Of a stretch of DNA of 25,424 nucleotides, positions 14,866-21,468 are shown in pieces; position 1 is the first letter of the stretch; the number at the start of each line of letters is the position of its first letter. Origin of the DNA: F23-D06 sp045600905 (GTDB taxonomy: Bacteria; Bacteroidota; Bacteroidia; Bacteroidales; WCHB1-69); the NCBI GenBank assembly GCA_045600905.1, contig JAZRYT010000044.1, forward strand, positions 1 to 25,424, given 5' to 3'. The notes under the pieces were generated by a model, which saw only the letters and a list, made by a program, of their open reading frames with translations, searched no databases and was not told the DNA's origin. The translations under genes were made by a program, and so were the position numbers.

Positions 14866-17586
14866 TTATGCGTTTTTGATAGCGGCCTGAGCTGCAGCGA
14901 GGCGAGCAACAGGAACGCGGAACGGTGAGCAGGATACGTAGGTCATACCTGTCTTGTAGAAGAATTCTACAGATGCAGGATCACCACCGTGTTCGCCGCA
15001 AACACCGACTTTCAACTTGGCGTTGACGGAGCGACCGCCTTCAACACCTCTGCGAACCAATTGGCCAACACCAGCTTGATCCAGAGTCTTGAACGGATCG
15101 GCAGCGATAATCTTTTGATCGATGTAGGTGTGGATGATTTCGTTCACATCGTCACGGGAGAAGCCGAGGGTCATCTGGGTCAAGTCGTTGGTACCGAAGG
15201 AGAAGAATTGAGCCACTTCAGCGATTTCAGCAGCCATCAAAGTAGCGCGCGGGATTTCAATCATCGTACCATAGAGGTAGCTGATCTTAACACCGAACTT
15301 AGCTTCGATTTCAGCCTGTACGCGGTCAGCGATAGCTTTCTGATGTTTCAATTCCTTAACGTCGATGGTCAGCGGAACCATGATTTCCAAATGCGGATCG
15401 AAACCTTCGTTCATCAACTCAGCGGTTGCTTGGAACAAAGCGCGGAATTGGGTTTCGGAGATTTCCGGATAAACGATACCCAGACGAGCGCCACGGAGAC
15501 CCATCATCGGGTTAACTTCGTGCAATGCGTCGATTTTCTTCTTGATTTCTTCGTAGGTCATGCCTCTTTCGGCAGCCTTTTCGCGTTGTTTTTCTTCAGT
15601 TTGAGGAACAAATTCGTGCAATGGAGGATCCATCAAACGGAATGTCAGCGGTTTGCCGTCCAAAACCTTCAAGGTTCCCTTAGCAGCTTCGCGGATGTCG
15701 GCTTCGAGGTCGTTCAGACAAGCGACGCGATCTTCCTTGGTGCTGCAGAGAATCATATTACGGAGTTTTTCGAGCGGTTTAGCACCGTTCTTGCCGTAGA
15801 ACATGTGTTCGATACGGAACAAGCCGATACCTTCAGCGCCGAAGTTGACAGCGTTTTGTGCGTCTTCCGGAGTATCAGCGTTGGTACGAACGCCCATTCC
15901 CTGATATTTAGCCACGATGGACATAAATTCTTGGAAGCGAGGATTTTCAGAAGAGTCAATCATCTTAACAGCTTCGCCATAGACATAACCCTTAGCGCCG
16001 TTCAATGCGAGGGTGTCGCCTTCTTTGAAAGTCTTACCGGCGATTGTCACGGTACGAGCATCCATATCGATCTTAACGGCATCGCAGCCCACGATACAGC
16101 ATTTGCCCCAGCCACGAGCCACGAGGGCGGCGTGAGAGGTCATACCGCCACGTGCGGTGAGGATACCGTCTGCAGAACGCATACCTTCAACGTCTTCAGG
16201 GTTGGTTTCTTCACGAACGAGGATGTTTTTGATTTTCTTTGCAGTATATTCTTTGGAAGTTTCGCTGTCGAGAGCGATTACGCCGACGGCACCGCCAGGA
16301 CCTGCAGGCAGACCCTTAGCGATAACAGCGTGGTTCTTTTCATCAGCAGCTTCCAAAATCGGGTGAAGGAGTTCATCCATTTGAGCAGGAAGGAGGCGCA
16401 TCACGACTTCCTTGTCGTCAATGAGACCTTCGTGCAGCATATCGAGAGCCATATTCAAAGCAGCGATACCGGTACGTTTGCCGACACGGCATTGGAGCAT
16501 ATAAAGTTTGCCTTCTTGGATGGTGAACTCGATATCGAGCATATCGTGATAGTTCTTTTCAAGGATATCGCGGATTTCGCAAAGTTCCTTGTAGGTGTCG
16601 GGCATCAATTCCTGCATAGAATGCATCATCTTGTTCTGCTCGTTCTTGGTGTCATCGTTCAGCGGGTTCGGGGTACGGATACCGGCGACCACGTCTTCGC
16701 CTTGAGCATTGATGAGCCATTCGCCATAGAACTGGTTGTCGCCAGTAGCCGGGTTACGTGTGAAAGCAACACCAGTAGCGGAGTTGTCACCCATATTACC
16801 GAAGACCATAGCTTGAACGTTCACAGCAGTACCCCAATCATCAGGAATACCTTCGATACGACGGTAGGAAATAGCCTTTTTACCGTTCCAGCTCTTGAAC
16901 ACGGCCTTGATACCGCCTTCGAGTTGAGCCTTAGCGTCATCTGGGAATTCCGTACCGAGGACTTCTCTGATTTTTGCCTTGAAAGCATCAGCCAATTTGA
17001 GCAATTCTTCAGCAGTGATTTCAGTATCGCTCTTATAACCCTTGTTGGCTTTGAATTCATCCAACATATCGTCTAAGATTTTGCGGATGCCTTTGCCTTC
17101 AGCGGGTTCGATTCCTTCAGCTTTTTCCATAACGACATCGGCGTACATCATAATGAGACGACGATAAGAGTCATAGACGAAACGAGGATTGTTTGTTTTC
17201 TTGATGAGGCCGGGGATGGTTTTTGAACTGAGGCCGATATTCAAAACGGTGTCCATCATACCGGGCATAGAGCTGCGGGCACCGGAACGACAGGAAACGA
17301 GGAGAGGATTCTCAGGGTCATCATATTTGAGCCCCATAATGTTTTCAACATTCTTCATGCCTTCCCAGACGTCAGCCATAAGGCCTGCTGGAAGTTCGCA
17401 GTTATTGCCATAATATGCAGTACAACATTCTGTTGTGATTGTCAAACCAGCGGGAACAGGAAGCCCGAGCAGACACATTTCAGCGAGGTTGGCACCTTTA
17501 CCCCCCACCAGGTTTTTCATGTCGGCTTTACCTTCGGCAGTCTTACCTCCAAAGGTGTAAACATACTTTATGTTACTCATATTCAA
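14866..17586 (-). CDS. ppdK: Pyruvate, phosphate dikinase
   Basis: 906 residues, normal length for the bacterial enzyme. It interconverts pyruvate + ATP + phosphate and phosphoenolpyruvate + AMP + pyrophosphate in the cytoplasm. The N-terminal ATP-grasp part contains LVGGKGANLAEM (27-38), VSCRSGARSSMPGMMDTVLN (97-116) and FTRNPATGDNQFYGEW. The phosphohistidine domain carries GGMTSHAALVARGWG with catalytic His485. The C-terminal PEP-utilising barrel has MMGLRGARLGI, SFGTNDLTQMT and VGVCGEHGGDPASVEFF, including the catalytic Cys. All key residues are present. The ATG at 17586 is used; Met3 is an alternative. In anaerobic Bacteroidota the enzyme usually serves reversible glycolysis with pyrophosphate. 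It has its own terminator, and a weak -7 box (TATTTTCG) lies upstream at 17636. Confidence 0.97.
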   Translation of the reverse strand: MNMSNIKYVYTFGGKTAEGKADMKNLVGGKGANLAEMCLLGLPVPAGLTITTECCTAYYGNNCELPAGLMADVWEGMKNVENIMGLKYDDPENPLLVSCRSGARSSMPGMMDTVLNIGLSSKTIPGLIKKTNNPRFVYDSYRRLIMMYADVVMEKAEGIEPAEGKGIRKILDDMLDEFKANKGYKSDTEITAEELLKLADAFKAKIREVLGTEFPDDAKAQLEGGIKAVFKSWNGKKAISYRRIEGIPDDWGTAVNVQAMVFGNMGDNSATGVAFTRNPATGDNQFYGEWLINAQGEDVVAGIRTPNPLNDDTKNEQNKMMHSMQELMPDTYKELCEIRDILEKNYHDMLDIEFTIQEGKLYMLQCRVGKRTGIAALNMALDMLHEGLIDDKEVVMRLLPAQMDELLHPILEAADEKNHAVIAKGLPAGPGGAVGVIALDSETSKEYTAKKIKNILVREETNPEDVEGMRSADGILTARGGMTSHAALVARGWGKCCIVGCDAVKIDMDARTVTIAGKTFKEGDTLALNGAKGYVYGEAVKMIDSSENPRFQEFMSIVAKYQGMGVRTNADTPEDAQNAVNFGAEGIGLFRIEHMFYGKNGAKPLEKLRNMILCSTKEDRVACLNDLEADIREAAKGTLKVLDGKPLTFRLMDPPLHEFVPQTEEKQREKAAERGMTYEEIKKKIDALHEVNPMMGLRGARLGIVYPEISETQFRALFQATAELMNEGFDPHLEIMVPLTIDVKELKHQKAIADRVQAEIEAKFGVKISYLYGTMIEIPRATLMAAEIAEVAQFFSFGTNDLTQMTLGFSRDDVNEIIHTYIDQKIIAADPFKTLDQAGVGQLVRRGVEGGRSVNAKLKVGVCGEHGGDPASVEFFYKTGMTYVSCSPFRVPVARLAAAQAAIKNA

Positions 17587-17635
17587 AAAGTTAAATTAAT
17601 AATAAAAATATTTTCTGTTTGGAATTTTTAAGGCG

Positions 17636-17643
17636 CGAAAATA
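17636..17643 (-). promoter_or_regulatory. Possible -7 element of ppdK
   Basis: TATTTTCG on the minus strand differs from TAnnTTTG at one position. It lies 49 nt before the ppdK ATG and is followed by GCGCC, as are several other promoters here. No convincing -33 box. Confidence 0.4.
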
Positions 17644-17701
17644 CAAAAAAATGCTTTTTGGCTGATATAAAAAAATCAAATTCTACGTTGTTTTTTAATT
17701 A

Positions 17702-18379
17702 TTAATGTAGGTGATTCAAATCCTCGGCATACGTGATTTTGAAATTGCCAGCATCGCCGGGCACGATTTTGATGGGGATATCCGGGCGGAAATGTGCCAC
17801 CACCCCACTCTCGTCGGTGGGCACGAAATCCTCTTGCTCGAAAAGTTCGAGGAAACAGTCATACAGGAGTCCGGCGCGGAAGGCCTGCGGGGTTTGGGCA
17901 TAGAAGAGTTCGCTGCGGTTCAATGTCTCTGTCAACCGGCCATCGGTGGCACGGAGGATGGTATCCGTGGCTGGCAGGGCGGTCACGGCAGCCTGCTCGT
18001 GTTCGAGAGTGTTCAGGATGTCGTCAATAATCTTATTGGTAACCCCGGGGCGTGCCGCATCGTGCAGCAGGAGATTGTCCTCGCGGCGCTCAACGAACCA
18101 CTGGATGGCGGCCCACGATGATTGGAATCGTTCCGATCCGCCGGCCACCACTTGAACCACTTTCGGATAATATTGGAACAAATAGCTTAAAACGCCTTCA
18201 ATTTCTATATAATCGGGAGGCAAAACAACTACAATCTCATCAATACGCGGGTGGTCTTGGAATGTCTGCAGGGAATACTCCATCAGCATTCTGCCATTGA
18301 TTTCGACAAACTGTTTGGGGACTTCGCTGCCCATACGGGAGCCTTTGCCCGCCGCCATTAAAATCGCAACATTCTTCAT
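17702..18379 (-). CDS. ispD: 2-C-methyl-D-erythritol 4-phosphate cytidylyltransferase
   Basis: 225 residues from the ATG at 18377-18379; the frame extends upstream but that would overrun the promoter at 18402. The enzyme transfers CMP from CTP to methylerythritol phosphate in the non-mevalonate isoprenoid pathway. The nucleotide-binding N-terminus is ILMAAGKGSRMGSEVPKQF, with Gly-rich loop, Arg and Lys. Further signatures are VAGGSERFQSS, LLHDAARPGV, ALPATDTI, FYAQTPQAF, PTDESGVV and PGDAGNFKITYAEDL, in the family order and spacing. TarI-type ribitol-phosphate cytidylyltransferases share many of these, but there are no teichoic acid genes nearby. It lies upstream of ppdK in the same direction with a 115-nt gap and a separate promoter. 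Confidence 0.92.
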   Translation of the reverse strand: MKNVAILMAAGKGSRMGSEVPKQFVEINGRMLMEYSLQTFQDHPRIDEIVVVLPPDYIEIEGVLSYLFQYYPKVVQVVAGGSERFQSSWAAIQWFVERREDNLLLHDAARPGVTNKIIDDILNTLEHEQAAVTALPATDTILRATDGRLTETLNRSELFYAQTPQAFRAGLLYDCFLELFEQEDFVPTDESGVVAHFRPDIPIKIVPGDAGNFKITYAEDLNHLH

Positions 18380-18401
18380 AGCTGAAAATTTCAAAAGGGC
18401 G

Positions 18402-18409
18402 CAAAAGTA
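18402..18409 (-). promoter_or_regulatory. -7 element of ispD
   Basis: TACTTTTG on the minus strand, followed by CGCCC, 22 nt before the ATG. A clear -33 is not seen. Confidence 0.55.
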
Positions 18410-18427
18410 CACAATTTACAATTAATT

Positions 18428-18448
18428 TTTTTGCACGAAAAGCAGCGG
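18428..18448. repeat. Left copy of a 21-bp direct repeat flanking the Rpn gene
   Basis: Begins TTTTTGCACG and ends AAAAGCAGCGG. It is identical, in the same orientation, to 19585-19605. The segment between the copies contains the Rpn-family gene and its terminator. Confidence 0.8.
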
Positions 18449-18472
18449 ATATTATTCATTGTAAATTGAAAA

Positions 18473-18502
18473 GGGGCTTCGCACGAAACCGCACGAAGCC
18501 CC
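18473..18502 (-). terminator. Probable intrinsic terminator of the Rpn-family gene
   Basis: GGGGCTTCG (18473-18481) pairs with CGAAGCCCC (18494-18502) across a 12-nt loop. On the minus strand the stem is followed by TTTTC. It starts 12 nt past the stop at 18515. Confidence 0.7.
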
Positions 18503-18514
18503 AATTATCAATTC

Positions 18515-19432
18515 TCAATTCGACATAATTTCTTCCGCCGTCAGGCCGGTAATGGAGATTATCGTCTCAATATCGATTCCCTTTTCCAACATACTTTTCG
18601 ACATCGTAAGTTTGGCTTTGGCTTCGCCTTCCGCAAGACCTTTGGCTTCGCCTTCCGCAAGTCCTTCGGCGCGGGCGTACTCGCGCTCGTACTCAATGGT
18701 GTCCTTGACTTCCTGATATTCCAAAATGCTTTTGACGTAATCTTCTTTTTCCATAGTCGTGAGTTTGTCTATTTTGCCCTGCTCGAAGAAGTCCTGGAAT
18801 ATCGGTTCGTCAAAGGGACATTCCTGCGTGCTCTCCTCGCCCATGTTCTTGATGATGTACAGCCAGCGGTGGAGCGATTCCTTGTATTCCGACTTTTTGA
18901 ACAGGCGCGCAAAAGTACACAATTCTATAAAAAAGAACTTGATTTGCGGCAAAAAAATTCTGTTCTTCTGGTCCTTCAGCTGGATTTCCCAAAAGTAGTT
19001 GCTGCGGTCGTGGAAGACCGTCATCCTGAAATCCAGAATGTTGATGGAGTAGATGGGCGGTATGCGGTATTTCCTTTCGCCCCGCTTGGCCTCTCTGCTG
19101 ACGAGGCGGCTGACGTAGGTGAAGGCCCTTTCGTCGTAATAGGCCTGCCCACCGATCTGAAGCTCCACGATGATATGCTCCTTGTCGGAGGTCTGGCAGT
19201 AGATGTCATAGACCATCTTCTTCTCCTTGGGGTTCTCGCCCAACTGCTCGGTGTTCAGGTAGGTGAGGTCCTCGATAGTACCGACACTGTCCGCCAGGAT
19301 TGAATTGAGGAAGGCGATGAGGAACTTCTTGTTCTCCTCACCGAACATTTTCTTGAAGCCGAAGTCGGTGAGCAGGTTGAGATACTTTGGGGAATTCCCC
19401 TCTTCGTGATTGCTTTGTTTTTTCTTTTTCAT
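18515..19432 (-). CDS. Rpn-family PD-(D/E)XK nuclease / putative transposase
   Basis: 305 residues from the ATG at 19430-19432; an upstream in-frame start would overlap the promoter. The N-terminus (KYLNLLTDFGFKKMFGEE, then FLIAFLNSIL) and the core DIYCQTSDKEHIIVELQ match the PD-(D/E)XK nuclease family transposase (PF12784) / Rpn group. The Asp of VYDIYC and the E-x-Q of VELQIGGQ fit the nuclease core. The C-terminal region contains a short repeat, EGLAEGEAKGLAEGEAKAK, typical of this family, where such repeats vary in number. Rpn proteins promote RecA-independent recombination and some act in phage defence. The gene lies between 21-bp direct repeats, has promoter TATCTTTG at 19466 and a hairpin terminator, and looks like a self-contained insert. 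Confidence 0.88.
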   Translation of the reverse strand: MKKKKQSNHEEGNSPKYLNLLTDFGFKKMFGEENKKFLIAFLNSILADSVGTIEDLTYLNTEQLGENPKEKKMVYDIYCQTSDKEHIIVELQIGGQAYYDERAFTYVSRLVSREAKRGERKYRIPPIYSINILDFRMTVFHDRSNYFWEIQLKDQKNRIFLPQIKFFFIELCTFARLFKKSEYKESLHRWLYIIKNMGEESTQECPFDEPIFQDFFEQGKIDKLTTMEKEDYVKSILEYQEVKDTIEYEREYARAEGLAEGEAKGLAEGEAKAKLTMSKSMLEKGIDIETIISITGLTAEEIMSN

Positions 19433-19465
19433 AGTAAGACTGATTTTAGTTAGTAAAAAGTCCGG

Positions 19466-19473
19466 CAAAGATA
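19466..19473 (-). promoter_or_regulatory. Promoter of the Rpn-family gene
   Basis: TATCTTTG on the minus strand with TTG (19494-19496) 20 nt upstream: a good -7/-33 pair, 33 nt before the ATG. Confidence 0.65.
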
Positions 19474-19584
19474 CATCGAAGGAAAAGGAAAGTCAAGATG
19501 TAAATTATTGAATGTCAAAATGATAAAATATGCAAAAAAGGAAATATTTCTGACAGATTTGTATGAATTTCTGGCAAAATGCAC

Positions 19585-19605
19585 TTTTTGCACGAAAAGC
19601 AGCGG
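19585..19605. repeat. Right copy of a 21-bp direct repeat flanking the Rpn gene
   Basis: Identical to 18428-18448. It lies 112 nt beyond the Rpn promoter, in the gap before the VanX-type gene. Confidence 0.8.
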
Positions 19606-19699
19606 CCGTACGGCAGGGGCGATTTTGGAAGTTTTCGGAGTGTCTGCGGTGCGAAATCCACAAATCACTCTAATTAAGACAAACGAAACACAAAAGTTG

Positions 19700-19707
19700 T
19701 ACTTTTG
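19700..19707 (+). promoter_or_regulatory. -7 element of the dipeptidase gene inside a palindrome
   Basis: TACTTTTG, 23 nt before the ATG at 19731. CAAAAGT (19691-19697) and ACTTTTG (19701-19707) form an inverted repeat around TGT, so the -7 box is part of a possible operator. Confidence 0.55.
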
Positions 19708-19730
19708 CGCGCTTTTCCAAACCATCACCT

Positions 19731-20495
19731 ATGAGAAAAAATCTACTCTTTATAATCATTGTATGTCTCGTTTTTTCAACCACTTCCTGCAAAAAGAAAA
19801 ACGCCTGTACAATTCCTATTTCGGAAATTCAACAAAGCTCCACGCAGAAGCCTTCAACACCCGAGGAAGACGCTTCGGAATTCTGTCTTCTAACAGATTC
19901 CATTCCGGACGTGATTTTGGAGATTCGATATTTCAGCACCTACAATTTTGTCGGCAAACGCGTAGATGGCTATCGGGAACCGGTTGCCCTAATCACAAAA
20001 AAGGCCGCTTCCGCACTGCACAAAGTCAGCAACGAGTTGAAGGCCAAGGGATACCGACTGAAAATATACGATGCATATCGTCCACAGTGTGCCGTGGATC
20101 ACTTTATGCGTTGGGCAAAAGACCTCAACGACACGATTACCAAGTCCAGTTTCTACCCGGGTCTTACGAAAAAACAGATTTTCGACCGCGGATTTGTGGC
20201 CACCAAGTCCAGCCACACGCGCGGTTCCACCGTTGACCTCACTTTGGTAGATGCCAAAACCGGGAAAGAGGTTGATATGGGCGGTGTCTTCGACTATTTC
20301 GGGCAAAGCTCGCACTCAGACTATGAAGGAATCTCAGCAACTCAACACAACAACCGTATGATATTGCAAGACGTGATGACTCGTCACGGTTTTACACCAT
20401 TTGTTGACGAGTGGTGGCATTTCACATTGGCAAACGAGCCATTCTCGGACACCTATTTTACGTTTGCCGTAAGTAAGGCTTCCGTCAAACAATAG
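19731..20495 (+). CDS. VanX/DdpX-type D-alanyl-D-alanine dipeptidase, lipoprotein
   Basis: 254 residues. Signal with lipobox S-T-T-S-C, lipidated Cys20, so it is membrane-anchored facing the periplasm. Peptidase family M15D: Arg117 in IYDAYRP, zinc ligands His162 and Asp169 in SSHTRGSTVDL, catalytic Glu227 and zinc ligand His230 in DEWWHF. The spacings Arg-45-His-7-Asp and His-65-Glu-3-His are the same as the VanX reference residues (Arg71, His116, Asp123, Glu181, His184), so the active site is intact. The family cleaves D-Ala-D-Ala. No VanHA or VanRS genes are nearby; with a lipid anchor the likely job is recycling of wall peptides rather than glycopeptide resistance. Convergent with the next gene, 5 nt apart. 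Confidence 0.92.
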   Translation: MRKNLLFIIIVCLVFSTTSCKKKNACTIPISEIQQSSTQKPSTPEEDASEFCLLTDSIPDVILEIRYFSTYNFVGKRVDGYREPVALITKKAASALHKVSNELKAKGYRLKIYDAYRPQCAVDHFMRWAKDLNDTITKSSFYPGLTKKQIFDRGFVATKSSHTRGSTVDLTLVDAKTGKEVDMGGVFDYFGQSSHSDYEGISATQHNNRMILQDVMTRHGFTPFVDEWWHFTLANEPFSDTYFTFAVSKASVKQ

Positions 20496-20500
20496 GCAGG

Positions 20501-21253
20501 CTACTTTTTAAATATCAACCAGTTTGTTTGATACTGCGTCCACTTTGCCATCGGGAACCATTCTGTGAACGTCGAATCCTCATTACGATACCACGAATAA
20601 TTCCATCCCGTGCCCATATCCATATAAAGGGCATTCACAGCCTGCAATTCATCTTTCAATGTTTGCACAAACTGCGCGTATGGGATATCTGACTTAGCCG
20701 TCACCACCATCAATTCTCCCTTATCATTCTCACACAGTGCGCGATACACCTCCTGGCGTTCGGGCTTCATCAAATACGGCCGATGTATCGTTCCATCGAG
20801 AATAAGCAGCGCCTGCTCGTAAGCGCAACGCACTGTCGTATCTTTTAAATTCTTCTGATACTCATCTTTAGGGAAGAAAGCCCAATGTCCATCATTATAA
20901 AAGATAAAGCCGCCGGAGTTGGCTCCACATTCATAGCCACAGTGGCATTCGCCATCACAGACGAAATCGCCGGCAACATTCTTATAGTAAAATGAATCCA
21001 CAATTTTACCTGTAAAGGCGGCTTCAGCGCAAAACAGTATATTTATATCCAATGTATCAGGTCGTTCTCCACTTACCAAATCAATATTATAATTATCTGG
21101 TTTGTAGAAATATAGATGTTTTGTAGAATCCAATATCGCGTTCATCGGGGACGGTAGGGAATCATTCGGAACAGCAGTCTTAGCCTGGCAACTGCAAATA
21201 ATGACGGAAAGCAACAATAAAGATAACAACGTGTAAGCGGTTGAGGATTTCAT
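20501..21253 (-). CDS. Putative lipoprotein, weakly similar to phosphodiester glycosidases (NAGPA/DUF2233)
   Basis: 250 residues. The N-terminus ends SVIICSC, with lipobox Cys22. A Cys-rich centre (FVCDGECHCGYECGANSGG, about 97-115) is unusual for a lipoprotein and could bind metal or form disulphides. The second half (LLILDGTIHRPYLMKPERQE, ALCENDKGELMVVTAKSDIP, NALYMDMGTGWNYSWYRN) has the R-x-A-L...KG-L-x-V/VT and ALYxDxGxxWN order seen in NAGPA-type phosphodiester glycosidases (PF09992), but shortened. A weak -7-like box, TATTTTTC, lies just upstream (21259-21266). It converges with the dipeptidase gene. Gene reality is secure; the family call is tentative. Confidence 0.68.
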   Translation of the reverse strand: MKSSTAYTLLSLLLLSVIICSCQAKTAVPNDSLPSPMNAILDSTKHLYFYKPDNYNIDLVSGERPDTLDINILFCAEAAFTGKIVDSFYYKNVAGDFVCDGECHCGYECGANSGGFIFYNDGHWAFFPKDEYQKNLKDTTVRCAYEQALLILDGTIHRPYLMKPERQEVYRALCENDKGELMVVTAKSDIPYAQFVQTLKDELQAVNALYMDMGTGWNYSWYRNEDSTFTEWFPMAKWTQYQTNWLIFKK

Positions 21254-21352
21254 AGGCGGAAAAATAGATGTTGAAAAGTCGGAGTAACGTCAAAGCCATA
21301 ATTATATTGTATAAAAATGCGATGGCAATCACGGAAAAAATCGCAAGGCACA

Positions 21353-21390
21353 CTTCTTAATTTCTTAACTTCTTAGTTCCTTAATTTTTA
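21353..21390. repeat. Low-complexity CTTAA-rich repeat
   Basis: Four imperfect units of TTCTTAAyT lie in a T-rich tract between the divergent lipoprotein and glycosyltransferase genes. Probably slippage-derived; no other feature was seen in this gap apart from the promoter at 21439. Confidence 0.5.
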
Positions 21391-21438
21391 GCCACATTCT
21401 CTCGTAAAATTAATGGCACCAACCCATCAAATATTTAG

Positions 21439-21446
21439 TATGTTTG
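21439..21446 (+). promoter_or_regulatory. -7 element of the GT51 gene
   Basis: TATGTTTG fits TAnnTTTG and is followed by CGCCCC, as in other promoters of the window. It ends 22 nt before the ATG at 21469, supporting that start over the TTG at 21466. Confidence 0.6.
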
Positions 21447-21468
21447 CGCCCCTTTAAAAAGGTGTTTG

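Noticed and set aside
14989..17076. Open frame of 695 codons on the plus strand opposite ppdK
   Set aside because: It lies wholly antisense to a well-conserved enzyme gene, has no recognisable domain, and is explained by biased codon use of ppdK.
17702..18379. TarI-like ribitol-5-phosphate cytidylyltransferase
   Set aside because: Motifs fit both, but there is no teichoic acid context and the organism type favours IspD.
18869..19303. 144-codon plus-strand frame opposite the Rpn gene
   Set aside because: Antisense to a recognised gene and without domain features.
19731..20495. Glycopeptide-resistance (van) cluster
   Set aside because: Only the dipeptidase is present; no ligase, dehydrogenase or two-component genes are adjacent, and the enzyme is a lipoprotein.
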